Below are positions 8,091 through 17,026 of a stretch of 64,000 nucleotides of DNA, piece by piece. The notes below the pieces were generated by a model. The model did no database searches and was not told the DNA's origin. It saw nothing but the letters and a program-made list of their open reading frames with translations. This DNA is from JABMMZ01 sp044377005 (GTDB taxonomy: Bacteria; Bacteroidota; Bacteroidia; NS11-12g; UBA955). The stretch's first letter is position 1, and every line of letters starts with the position of its first letter. Made by a program: the position numbers and the translations under genes. The stretch lies in assembly GCA_044377005.1 (NCBI GenBank), contig JBILJV010000002.1, forward strand, positions 37,947 to 101,946, written 5' to 3'.

Positions 8091-10598
8091 TTAAAAACTA
8101 ACGCTTAATCCAACTTTAATGGCAAATTTATTAATATTAGGATTGTTTAAGTGTGTTAATCTATGAATGGCAACCACTTGTAAAACTTTAAAGATGTTTT
8201 CTATTCCATAAGCGACTTCAATGTATGGTTCTCGGTTGATTGAATTCGTAATTGGAGTTATAGGCTTGCCTTCAAATACTTTGCCGCTTGGAATGATGTC
8301 TATGTTTCTTTCACTTAGTTTTCCCATAACCATTCTACCTTCGGCAAATTCTCTCCACTTCAGTTTTTTCATTAAAGGAATTCGGTTGAAAATAGCACCG
8401 TTAAAATGGTGTTCCATTTTGAAAAATAAACTTTGATCGGTTACGAATTCAAAAAAGTTCATCAAATTATAGGCAGATGTATTATAAATGAAAGATTGAT
8501 TCCCTCTGTGAACTTCTAACAATGGGTAAGGTAGTCTTTCAAATATTTTTGTTCCTGAAAGTGTAAAATCAGTTCGTCCCCAATATCCAAAACTCAACCC
8601 TTTTTCTATGGAAGCGGTTATTCTGTTGTAATTAAATCTACTCCCCATAAATCCTTTTAATCCCCTTGTGTAGTTAACCGACAAGGCAAGACCTCCTGGT
8701 TTAGATTGTTTTACACGCTCATTGTCGTTTTGTAAATAGTATTCTTTTGGTGCCCATCTTAGTCCCAAAACTAGAGCTGCATTGGTGAAATTGCTTGAAA
8801 CATTATTACTGTCATTGAAATTAGTTTTATAAGCAAAATTGAAATTATTAACGGGTTGAAAAATGTATTCTTTGTGAGTAAAAAGGGCCTTGGCATGCCA
8901 ACCTTTGGTAAACTCACTATTGATCCAAATTTTTGATTCTTTGGTTCTGTTTAATTGACTGGCGGCAAAGATAGAAACAGCTGTAAATAAATTGCTTGAA
9001 CCATAATAGTCGTCGTTTACGCCAATTTGTTCAATGTCATTTTTGTATGACAAGCCTGAAATGGTCCAATGTTTTCTGTGTAAAACTCGTTCATATTGTA
9101 ACTTGTATTTCCATAAATCATCTCCCAAACCATAAGCGGCATAACCACTTAAGATATTTTTTTTACTAAATTTGAAATTAGTTTTAGCTCCAACTCTCAC
9201 TCTGTGTCCTTCCAATACATTGTAGCCATACAAAAGTGCGTATGGTCCCCAATCTATTTTACCAATTGTTTTATATCCATTAAATAATATATTGATAAAT
9301 TCAACATAATTTTTAACCACTTTAACATTGGTTAAAGTGTCAATTTTGGACAAAGCTCTTTTTTCATCAACAGAAAGTTCTTCATGACGCATCGTATCCC
9401 AAAAGGCCTCACTTTGTTGAGTGGCATCATCGTTCATTGACACTGCCGCATCAAAAAACTTATTGGTACGGTCTTTATTTACTATAATTTTTTCATATGA
9501 ATTGGTGAACAAGGCAATCATACCTGCTGATTTTTTGGAAATTTCAGCAATATCAATCAAAATTCTAGTTTTTACAGGCACATAAACACCTGCTTCAGTT
9601 ACTTCTAATTCTTGTGTAATTTTTAGTTTTTCTACAAAGTTTAAATTGGCTTTATTGGTAATACTTAAAGTTAATTTTTTAAGAGCAAAAGAGCTGTCTT
9701 CTATCCAAATATAACCAGTAAATACTAGGTCGAGTGGATTTTTAGGAGTTACTTCAATTTGATAAATTTTTCGCTCAGATCCCAATTCATAAAAAGAACC
9801 TTTCAATGAATAATTGTAATAACTAAAGGACGATTTGCTGATAGGTGAAATAAAGTTCTTTTCTAAAATAGGAAGGATATTGTCATTGAAATTATACTGT
9901 TGAAAGGTAGAACCTAACAATTGAGATAAAAATGAACCATCATCAACGCCTATCCCTTTAATTCTTGAAGCGACAATAACTTCCTTTACTAGTTTTGGAT
10001 TTTTATTGAAGTAAAAATTACTTAAATTTTCAGACAAAAAGATGGGCAAAACTTGTTTATTTTTATCTTCACTTAAATAGGATAGAGTGTCAAAAATACC
10101 TTCTACACTTTTTAAAAGTTTTTTGTTTTTTAAATCTTCAGATACATTGTTTACCGCTATTTGTACTTTAGTAAAACTTTCACACTCAAAAGAATTTAGT
10201 TTTTCGAAATTGTAATTCGCTTTGTTTTCTTGAGCAAGTTTAATAATCCTAAGAGCCCTGTTGATTTTATTTGAAGTAGTCACACCCTTAAAGAGTAATT
10301 CTTCTTGTTCTAACTTAACATTGATTGTCTGTGTGGTGAAGGGTTTTATAGGGTAATACAAAGTTTTGTAACCAACATAAGAAATGATTACAGTATCAGA
10401 AAATTGACTGGTTTTAATGGAGTATAAGCCATTGAAATTTGAATATCCACCTTCCTCAAGTTTATTAAATTGAATAGAGGCCCCTGTTACAGGCTCTCCT
10501 GTTTTATAATCCGTAATTTTGCCCTTAACGACCGTTGTCTGTTGAGAAAATAAAGGAAGACAAGCGAGGCTATAAATGAATAAAACTAAACGATGCAT
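8091..10598 (-). CDS. DUF5686 outer-membrane protein with carboxypeptidase-like regulatory domain
   Basis: An 835-residue envelope protein: signal peptide (MHRLVLFIYSLACLPLFSQ), a carboxypeptidase-D regulatory-like beta-sandwich (about residues 24-105, KGKITDYKTGEPVTGASI), and a long DUF5686-type region ending in amphipathic beta-strands with a terminal aromatic residue (VGLSVSF), as in outer-membrane barrels. Function is unknown; the family is widespread in Bacteroidota. A start 18 bases upstream (10616) is possible, but a -7 box TACTTTTG lies between the two candidate ATGs, so translation must begin at 10598 if that promoter is used. It heads a likely operon with kdsB. Confidence 0.85.
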   Translation of the reverse strand: MHRLVLFIYSLACLPLFSQQTTVVKGKITDYKTGEPVTGASIQFNKLEEGGYSNFNGLYSIKTSQFSDTVIISYVGYKTLYYPIKPFTTQTINVKLEQEELLFKGVTTSNKINRALRIIKLAQENKANYNFEKLNSFECESFTKVQIAVNNVSEDLKNKKLLKSVEGIFDTLSYLSEDKNKQVLPIFLSENLSNFYFNKNPKLVKEVIVASRIKGIGVDDGSFLSQLLGSTFQQYNFNDNILPILEKNFISPISKSSFSYYNYSLKGSFYELGSERKIYQIEVTPKNPLDLVFTGYIWIEDSSFALKKLTLSITNKANLNFVEKLKITQELEVTEAGVYVPVKTRILIDIAEISKKSAGMIALFTNSYEKIIVNKDRTNKFFDAAVSMNDDATQQSEAFWDTMRHEELSVDEKRALSKIDTLTNVKVVKNYVEFINILFNGYKTIGKIDWGPYALLYGYNVLEGHRVRVGAKTNFKFSKKNILSGYAAYGLGDDLWKYKLQYERVLHRKHWTISGLSYKNDIEQIGVNDDYYGSSNLFTAVSIFAASQLNRTKESKIWINSEFTKGWHAKALFTHKEYIFQPVNNFNFAYKTNFNDSNNVSSNFTNAALVLGLRWAPKEYYLQNDNERVKQSKPGGLALSVNYTRGLKGFMGSRFNYNRITASIEKGLSFGYWGRTDFTLSGTKIFERLPYPLLEVHRGNQSFIYNTSAYNLMNFFEFVTDQSLFFKMEHHFNGAIFNRIPLMKKLKWREFAEGRMVMGKLSERNIDIIPSGKVFEGKPITPITNSINREPYIEVAYGIENIFKVLQVVAIHRLTHLNNPNINKFAIKVGLSVSF

Positions 10599-10603
10599 TT
10601 TTG

Positions 10604-10611
10604 CAAAAGTA
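10604..10611 (-). promoter_or_regulatory. -7 promoter element of the DUF5686 gene
   Basis: The minus strand reads TACTTTTG here, between two in-frame ATGs. It decides for the downstream ATG at 10598 and predicts a leader of only a few bases. Confidence 0.65.
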
Positions 10612-10775
10612 TTCATTTATTTTAATAGATTAAAAGACTAGTGTATACTTTTTTGCTCAGGTGTAAACATTATTTAATACTTAAAATAAATAAATTCAAT
10701 TGATCTGAGAGGATTTAGCGTCTATTTTTTTGACTTATTTTGTGCTTTATTATGTGTATTTTGTTCAAAACTCAT

Positions 10776-10808
10776 TTTGTATAACAACTTTAAAACAACT
10801 TATTTTTG
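10776..10808 (+). promoter_or_regulatory. Promoter of the TPR-protein gene
   Basis: TTTG (10776-10779) and TATTTTTG (10801-10808) are separated by 21 bases, a full Bacteroidota promoter. Both elements lie inside the apparent 5' extension of the ORF, which therefore is not translated. Confidence 0.8.
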
Positions 10809-10815
10809 CCTAATA

Positions 10816-13800
10816 ATGCATAAAACTGCTTTTAGTAAACATATTTATCTATTACTGTTTGTTTTTTCAACACCTTTTTTTGGTGTAGCTCAAAAGACAG
10901 CAGGTAACGAAAATCGTATTAAATTATATAACAATGCAATTGAGTTGTATGACAAACAATTATACAATGCTGCCATTTCTATTTTTATGGATTATTTGCC
11001 TTATGCAAATGATGCTGTGAATTCTATAGATGTGGAATATTATATTGCAAGTTGTAAACTAAAATTAATGCACCAAAATGGGCTTGCGAATATGCTTGAC
11101 TTTATTCAAAGACATCCGCAAAGTCGAAAAGTTAACAATGCCAATCTTGAAGTTGGAGATTATTACTACAACACTACTAAATTCAGAACAGCACTATCGT
11201 TCTATAAAAAAGTAAATCCTATGGGGTTGTCGGAAGAGGAAAAGCAAACCTTGTCTTATCGCAAGGGATATTGTTACTTTAAAACCGCTAAATTTAAAGA
11301 AGCCAAAGAAGAGTTATATCCCCTAACAACTTCTGAAAATCCCTACATTACCGAAGCAACCTACTATTATGGTTATGTTAGCTACATGAACAAAGAATAC
11401 AAGGAAGCTCTTAAAGCATTTAAAAAAGTAGAAGACAAAAAAGAAGAAGTTAAACTTTATATTGCTGAAATTTATTATCTTCAAAACGAATATCAAAAAG
11501 CTGTTGACTATGCAGTAGGTAAAAACTTTGAAGGTCTTAATAAAAATAGAGATATGTTGCTTGGTAAATGCTATTACCGTCTCAAAAATTATGACAAAGC
11601 ACTTGAGTGCTTTGAGAAAAGTAACTACAAACTTTCTGAATTAAACAATGCTGAAGCTTATGAAATTGGTTACACTTACTTTGTGAATAAAAACTGTATT
11701 AAAAGTTCTGAATTATTTGAGAAAATAGCAAATGCAGGAGATGTACTTGCCCAAAGTGCAAGTTATAACTTAGGCGAATGCTTTCTTCAAGTGGGAAAAA
11801 AACAAAATGCATTTAATGCTTTTTATGAAGCTCAAAGAACTGATTTTGATAAATCTATTCAAGAAGAATCAATGTATTCCTATGCCAAATTAGCCCACGA
11901 ATTAGATTATAACAATAAATCGATTGCCGCCTATCAAAAATTTATAGATTTTTTTCCTAAATCTATATATCGAAACGAAGCAAGAAAGAATTTAGCAAAT
12001 ATTCTTCTTTCTGCCAATGATTACAAAGCTGCCATTAGTGTGTTAGATGAAATGTCAATGAGCGATCAAACCACTCGTGAACTTTACCAAAAAGTATTGT
12101 TTCTAAGAGCACAAGAATTATACCTCCAAAGAGATTTTGCCAATGCTGAATTGATGTTTAAAAAATCAATTGCTAATAAAGTGGACAATGACTTGGTTGG
12201 GGAGTCATACTTTTGGTTAGGTGAAATGGATTACAAACAACGCAAAGACGATAACGCAAGATTTAACTACCAACGCTTTTTGGAAAATGCGGAATCTAAA
12301 AAAACTAAGTATTATCCAGATGCCCTATATGCAATCGGATATACTTATTTTAACCAAAAGAAATACCAAGAAGCTGCCATTTATTTTAACAGATATAAAA
12401 CAAGTGTGGGTTATACTTTACCGGAAAATATGTTCCATGATGCAACTTTACGCTTGGGCGATTGCTATTTCTCTATTTCTGATTATAATGCAGCTTTGGA
12501 TGCCTATTCTTACATTGTAAGTAACAAAAATACAGGTGCCGATTATGCCATGTTTCAACAAGGAATGATTTATGGCTTGCAAAATAAATCAGCTAATAAA
12601 ATTGCCATCCTTAAGAAAATTTCTAGAGATTTCCCCAATTCACCTTATATTCCTGAAGCCATATATCAAACCGCTAGAGAATATTATGATTTAGAAAATT
12701 ACAAAGAAGCTGAAAGATATTATCGATATTTAATAGACGATTACCCTAATTCATCATTAGCAAAAAATTGTTACGAGTCTTTAGGAAGTATATATTACAT
12801 CCAAGGGGATTACAGCAATGCTTTAACTCAATATAAATACATCGCTAAAACCTATCCTGGTACTCCCGAAGCTCAAAAAGCAATTAGAAATTCTGAATCA
12901 GTTTACAAAAAGCAAGGAAATATCAAAGAATATGTTGATTGGGTGAAATCTTTGCCAAATGTTAATATAAGCACAACTAAAGAAGACTCTCTTTACTTTG
13001 ATGCTGCTTTTCGTTTGTTTTTGAACAAGGAATACACCAAAGCTTCAGTTGATTTTGAAGATTATTTAAAAAACTTTAGCAGTGGATTCTTCATATTTCA
13101 ATCAAACTATTATGCTGCAATATGTTATTTAAATCTTTCTAATGAAGAAAAAGCAGTGACTAAACTAAAGTTTATTGCAGACAATCAAATTTCTGAATTT
13201 AAAGAAGATGCACTTGATAGATTGAGTGCTATCTATAAAAAGAATGAGGACTGTACCAACGCGTTACCTTATTTTGAACTTTTAGAAAGGTTCAGTACTA
13301 ATAATGTTAATCTTAAAAAATCGTTAATGGGTCAAATCAGTTGTAATAATTTATTAGGAAATAGAGAAAAAGCAAAAACCAAATCTGAGTTATTGTTGAA
13401 ATATGACAGATTAAGCAATGTGGAGTTTGGGGAAAGTAACAATACCATAGCAAAGTATTATTTACATGACAGTATGTATAAATCAGCCAATGCTTATTTT
13501 TCCAAAACGTTAAAAAATCAACAAGATGTGTATGCGGCAGAAGCCAAATATTACCAATCATATATGTTCTACATGCAAGACAGTTTAGATAAATGTAGAA
13601 AAAGCATTATGGAGTTTAATAACCAATTTAATAATTATGATTTTTGGTTAGGAAAAACCTTTGTTTTATTGTCTGATTTTTACATCAAAAAAGGAGATAA
13701 ATTCCAAGCAAAAGCTACATTAAACAGTGTATTGGAAAATTTTGACGATGTCGAAATTCTTAGAATTGCCAAATTGAAATTAGAAGCTTTAGAACCAAAG

Positions 13801-13833
13801 TCGAATAGTAACGAATTGTTGAACGAAGATTAA
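10816..13833 (+). CDS. Large secreted tetratricopeptide-repeat protein
   Basis: A 1005-residue protein with a cleavable signal peptide (MHKTAFSKHIYLLLFVF through GVAQ) and TPR units over nearly its whole length, recognisable by repeated A-x3-Y and F-x-x-A patterns such as YNAALDAYSYI, YKEAERYYRYLI and YSNALTQYKYIAK. It resembles Bacteroidota periplasmic or outer-membrane-associated TPR proteins of the YbgF/BamD-like class, which act as protein-protein scaffolds. The precise role is unknown. The start at 10816 is chosen because a complete promoter lies within the 39-base upstream in-frame extension, and because the signal peptide begins there. The FAD-dehydrogenase gene follows after 17 bases, so the two are probably cotranscribed. 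Confidence 0.88.
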   Translation: MHKTAFSKHIYLLLFVFSTPFFGVAQKTAGNENRIKLYNNAIELYDKQLYNAAISIFMDYLPYANDAVNSIDVEYYIASCKLKLMHQNGLANMLDFIQRHPQSRKVNNANLEVGDYYYNTTKFRTALSFYKKVNPMGLSEEEKQTLSYRKGYCYFKTAKFKEAKEELYPLTTSENPYITEATYYYGYVSYMNKEYKEALKAFKKVEDKKEEVKLYIAEIYYLQNEYQKAVDYAVGKNFEGLNKNRDMLLGKCYYRLKNYDKALECFEKSNYKLSELNNAEAYEIGYTYFVNKNCIKSSELFEKIANAGDVLAQSASYNLGECFLQVGKKQNAFNAFYEAQRTDFDKSIQEESMYSYAKLAHELDYNNKSIAAYQKFIDFFPKSIYRNEARKNLANILLSANDYKAAISVLDEMSMSDQTTRELYQKVLFLRAQELYLQRDFANAELMFKKSIANKVDNDLVGESYFWLGEMDYKQRKDDNARFNYQRFLENAESKKTKYYPDALYAIGYTYFNQKKYQEAAIYFNRYKTSVGYTLPENMFHDATLRLGDCYFSISDYNAALDAYSYIVSNKNTGADYAMFQQGMIYGLQNKSANKIAILKKISRDFPNSPYIPEAIYQTAREYYDLENYKEAERYYRYLIDDYPNSSLAKNCYESLGSIYYIQGDYSNALTQYKYIAKTYPGTPEAQKAIRNSESVYKKQGNIKEYVDWVKSLPNVNISTTKEDSLYFDAAFRLFLNKEYTKASVDFEDYLKNFSSGFFIFQSNYYAAICYLNLSNEEKAVTKLKFIADNQISEFKEDALDRLSAIYKKNEDCTNALPYFELLERFSTNNVNLKKSLMGQISCNNLLGNREKAKTKSELLLKYDRLSNVEFGESNNTIAKYYLHDSMYKSANAYFSKTLKNQQDVYAAEAKYYQSYMFYMQDSLDKCRKSIMEFNNQFNNYDFWLGKTFVLLSDFYIKKGDKFQAKATLNSVLENFDDVEILRIAKLKLEALEPKSNSNELLNED

Positions 13834-13850
13834 CATTTAGTTTAGCAATT

Positions 13851-15401
13851 ATGCCTCAAGAAATAGAACTTAAACTATTGCCTGAACAAGCTTTTGATGA
13901 ATCTTTTATCATCGAAAAAGTATCGGCTGCGCTTCATGTCTCTGTTTCGGATATTTCAGCTCTCCGTTATCTCAAACGTTCCATTGATGCTAGAAAAAAA
14001 CCTCATGTATTTTATGTTCTCAAAATTCTTGTTTTTATAAATGAGACAATAACAGAGGAAGATTTTGACAATGGGTTTACAATGGAACCTTTAAAACAAA
14101 ATAAATCTATAGTTATCATAGGCTTTGGTCCTGCCGGTATGTTTGCCGCTTTGCAGTTGATAGAAAAAGGGATAAAACCAATTGTGTTTGAAAGAGGAAA
14201 GTCGGTAAGAGATAGACGAAGAGATTTGGCACAGTTGAATAAAAGTTTAAGTGTAAATCCCGAAAGTAATTATTGTTTTGGCGAAGGAGGTGCCGGAACA
14301 TACAGTGATGGTAAATTATACACCCGAAGCAAGAAAAGAGGGAATATAAAAAAAGTATTACATTGTTTGGTCAATCATGGGGCCTCTCATGATATTTTGG
14401 TAAACGCCCATCCCCATATTGGAACCAATAAACTACCACAAATTGTAGAAAATATAAGAGAAACTATTTTGGCGGCTGGAGGCGAAGTACATTTTAATTC
14501 CAAAATGACTGACATGCAAATTGTGAATGGAAAAATTACTTCGATTTCAATTAATGACCAAAAACAAGTGTCAGTTTCTCATTTAATATTAGCCACAGGT
14601 CATTCAGCACGCGATGTGTTTGAATTGTTGAATGACAAAAAAATTCACATAGAGTCGAAACCATTTGCATTGGGGGTAAGAATAGAACATCCACAATCGG
14701 TTATTGACCAAATTCAATATGGCAGAAATGACAGAGGAGAATATTTGCCTCCAGCTTCTTATTCTTTAGTCACACAAGCGGCTGGAAATGGTGTGTTTTC
14801 TTTTTGTATGTGTCCCGGAGGTATCATTGCTCCAGCATCTACCAATGCCGAAGAAGTCGTTGTGAATGGATGGAGTCCAAGCAAAAGAAACGGTTTTTTT
14901 GCCAACAGTGGCATGGTTGTCACGGTAAATCCAGAACATTGGCAAAAGAAATTTGGGAATCATGCTTTGTCAGCATTGAATTTTCAGAAAGAGGTTGAAC
15001 ACAAAGCCTATTTAAAATCGAATTCCATCGTTGCCCCTGCACAAAGAATGGATGATTTTATCAGAAATATTGATTCAAATTCCTTGCCCGAATGTTCTTA
15101 TTTGCCGGGGTTAGTATCAGCTGACTTGCGTTCCATTCTTCCTCCCTTTATCAGTCAATCATTGGCAGAAGGCTTGTCGCATTTTGGGCAATCATTAAAA
15201 GGGTATAGAACCAATGATGCGGTATTGGTGGGGGTGGAGAGTAGAACCTCATCACCAGTAAGAATACCAAGAGACAAAGAAACACTCCAACATTCCGAAA
15301 TTACAAATTTATATCCATGTGGTGAAGGTGCAGGTTATGCAGGTGGCATCATGAGTGCCGCATTGGATGGTATGGCTTGTGCTTTGGCCGCTTTGGATTG
15401 A
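13851..15401 (+). CDS. FAD-dependent dehydrogenase of the COG2509 type
   Basis: A 516-residue flavoprotein. An N-terminal domain of about 85 residues precedes a Rossmann FAD-binding motif IIGFGPAGMFAALQLIEKG (near residue 91), then ERGKSVRDRRRD and the family signature FGEGGAGTYSDGKLYTR (near residue 143), and a C-terminal PCGEGAGYAGGIMSAALDG FAD-contact segment. This matches the uncharacterised COG2509/HI0933-related dehydrogenases; the physiological substrate is not known. It follows the TPR gene by 17 bases. The next gene is 141 bases away and carries its own signal peptide, so the unit probably ends here. Confidence 0.88.
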   Translation: MPQEIELKLLPEQAFDESFIIEKVSAALHVSVSDISALRYLKRSIDARKKPHVFYVLKILVFINETITEEDFDNGFTMEPLKQNKSIVIIGFGPAGMFAALQLIEKGIKPIVFERGKSVRDRRRDLAQLNKSLSVNPESNYCFGEGGAGTYSDGKLYTRSKKRGNIKKVLHCLVNHGASHDILVNAHPHIGTNKLPQIVENIRETILAAGGEVHFNSKMTDMQIVNGKITSISINDQKQVSVSHLILATGHSARDVFELLNDKKIHIESKPFALGVRIEHPQSVIDQIQYGRNDRGEYLPPASYSLVTQAAGNGVFSFCMCPGGIIAPASTNAEEVVVNGWSPSKRNGFFANSGMVVTVNPEHWQKKFGNHALSALNFQKEVEHKAYLKSNSIVAPAQRMDDFIRNIDSNSLPECSYLPGLVSADLRSILPPFISQSLAEGLSHFGQSLKGYRTNDAVLVGVESRTSSPVRIPRDKETLQHSEITNLYPCGEGAGYAGGIMSAALDGMACALAALD

Positions 15402-15542
15402 TTGTTATCATATAATCATTTTAATTTTTTAGGGTAATTTAATTTTTGGGGATATTATATTTTTTGATTATAATTGGAAAAAATTTAAAAAAAAGTAAAA
15501 TTATAATAAACATAAAATCAATATTTTTCTTCTACAACATCA

Positions 15543-16724
15543 ATGAATACAAATAAAAAACGAATATTCAAACCTATTTTCTTTTTAACCATTAGCATGC
15601 TTTTTGTTTTACAGAGTATGGCTCAACATACTTATGGAAGTTACTACACCAATGATGCATTGGTTAATTTTATAAAATCGGGAAATAAAACAAAAAGTGC
15701 TTCTATCGTTATGGTGCCTGGGCTAAATTTGACATCATATATTTTTTTCACAACACCTGACGACAGGAAAGGATGGGCTGAATTATTTGCAGACAATGGG
15801 TATGACGTTTATATGGTAAATGATCCAAAATTTGATTTTGTAACAGGTGGAATTTTAGCACCATTTAGTGTGCCAAGTAATGGAAAACCAGCTACACAAG
15901 GGTCAGTTCAAGCATGGCAGTCTGATATATGGAGACGATGGGGTTTTGGATCTTCGCAAGGTAATCCATACACAGACGCGCAATTTCCTACTGATTCATT
16001 TGCGGATTTTGCTTTAAATTACCCTTATTTAGGGACATCTACTTTTCGTTATGAAAATGCTATTAGCGCAGTAATTGATTCAATAAAAGGCAAAGTATGG
16101 TTATTGTCTCACAGTGCTGGAACACAGTCTGCCGTTTTAGCCGCTCATCAAAAGAAAACTCAAGTGAATGGTTTAATTTTAATTGAACCAGCAGGTCCAC
16201 CAGATAGTACTGATTTTCCTGATTTTAATGGGTTTCATATGTTTGGCGTTTATGGCGACTACATATCTTCACGAAATCAAACGAGCAGAAAGTTAGCTGT
16301 GGAAGCAGTCTCCAAACTTTTTCAAAATGCAGGAGGCATAGCAGACGTTGTATCATTGCCTGAGGATTCTTTGGTTAAGGGAAATAGCCATCTTTTAATG
16401 CAAGATAAAAACAGCTATTATGTTTTTGATATTATTGATCATTGGCTTCAACAATTTGGAAATAATACCGTTGGTATTGAAAGTGAATTTAATGATTTCA
16501 CTATTAAGCTTTACCCAAATCCATCTGGCAATGAAATTTGGATTGATAATAATTCAATTAACGGGATTGAATATTGCATTTATTCAATGGATGGAAGATT
16601 ATTGCAACGGGCTAAAGTATTAAATCAAAAAATAGACTTATCTGATGCTCCCAATGGTTTATTGTTTATCAAGTTCAAATACAAAGAGCAAGTAATAATT
16701 AAAAAAATAATTAAAAACGGTTAA
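15543..16724 (+). CDS. Secreted alpha/beta-hydrolase with T9SS C-terminal sorting domain
   Basis: A 393-residue protein with a signal peptide (MNTNKKRIFKPIFFLTISM through SMAQ), an alpha/beta-hydrolase core and a C-terminal type IX secretion signal. The core begins with VMVPGLNL, and the nucleophile elbow is SHSAG (Ser near residue 197). The tail starts at KLYPNPSGNEIWID (near residue 320) and ends in a basic stretch (IIKKIIKNG), the usual T9SS type-A pattern that directs surface attachment or release. Esterase or lipase activity is inferred from the fold; the substrate is unknown. The hairpin structure that begins at its stop codon probably ends transcription. Confidence 0.85.
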   Translation: MNTNKKRIFKPIFFLTISMLFVLQSMAQHTYGSYYTNDALVNFIKSGNKTKSASIVMVPGLNLTSYIFFTTPDDRKGWAELFADNGYDVYMVNDPKFDFVTGGILAPFSVPSNGKPATQGSVQAWQSDIWRRWGFGSSQGNPYTDAQFPTDSFADFALNYPYLGTSTFRYENAISAVIDSIKGKVWLLSHSAGTQSAVLAAHQKKTQVNGLILIEPAGPPDSTDFPDFNGFHMFGVYGDYISSRNQTSRKLAVEAVSKLFQNAGGIADVVSLPEDSLVKGNSHLLMQDKNSYYVFDIIDHWLQQFGNNTVGIESEFNDFTIKLYPNPSGNEIWIDNNSINGIEYCIYSMDGRLLQRAKVLNQKIDLSDAPNGLLFIKFKYKEQVIIKKIIKNG

Positions 16725-16786
16725 AATTAATTACCCAAATTCGAGGCTCAAAGAGCCCAAATTTCGAAATTTTAAAACCGTTTTTT
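16713..16786 (+). terminator. Branched terminator of the T9SS hydrolase gene
   Basis: AAAAACGGTTAAAATT (16713-16728, containing the stop codon) pairs with AATTTTAAAACCG and T-run (16768-16786), with two extra bases in the 3' arm. The enclosed loop carries its own hairpin GGCTC-AAA-GAGCC (16745-16757) and a perfect 14-base palindrome AAATTTCGAAATTT (16759-16772) that would compete with the outer stem. Six T follow the CCG. Confidence 0.6.
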
Positions 16787-16790
16787 AACT

Positions 16791-16866
16791 ATAGCCCACG
16801 GTTTAAAAAAGTGGGTTATTTATATACGTGAAATACACAAAATCGTTTTAACGGTTTAAAAAATGT
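16791..16866. repeat. REP-like palindromes in the spacer before ribBA
   Basis: ATAGCCCAC (16791-16799) pairs with GTGGGTTAT (16811-16819) around an 11-base loop. Further on, AAATCG and CGGTTT flank TTTTAA, within an outer ACACA/TGTGT pairing. The CCCACGG...GTGGG core recalls short palindromes repeated in other Bacteroidota genomes. The remaining spacer to 17000 shows no ORF and no flavin riboswitch. Confidence 0.45.
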
Positions 16867-16999
16867 GTGGGATTGAAATCAAAAGAATTATTGGAAATGC
16901 TCTCTTTGAACAATTAAATATTCAATCCTTTATTTTTATGTATCAATCGGTTTAAAACATATTTCACAATTTATCTGTTAATAAGCTTAAAATTAATTG

Positions 17000-17007
17000 T
17001 AATTTTG
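17000..17007 (+). promoter_or_regulatory. -7 promoter element of ribBA
   Basis: TAATTTTG matches TAnnTTTG, 19 bases before the ribBA ATG. The short leader leaves no room for an FMN riboswitch. Confidence 0.6.
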
Positions 17008-17026
17008 CAAACCATTTCAAAAACGT

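Noticed and set aside
16860..17026. Possible FMN riboswitch before ribBA
   Set aside because: No FMN-aptamer consensus blocks are visible and the -7 box is only 19 bases from the ATG, leaving no space for a riboswitch in the leader.
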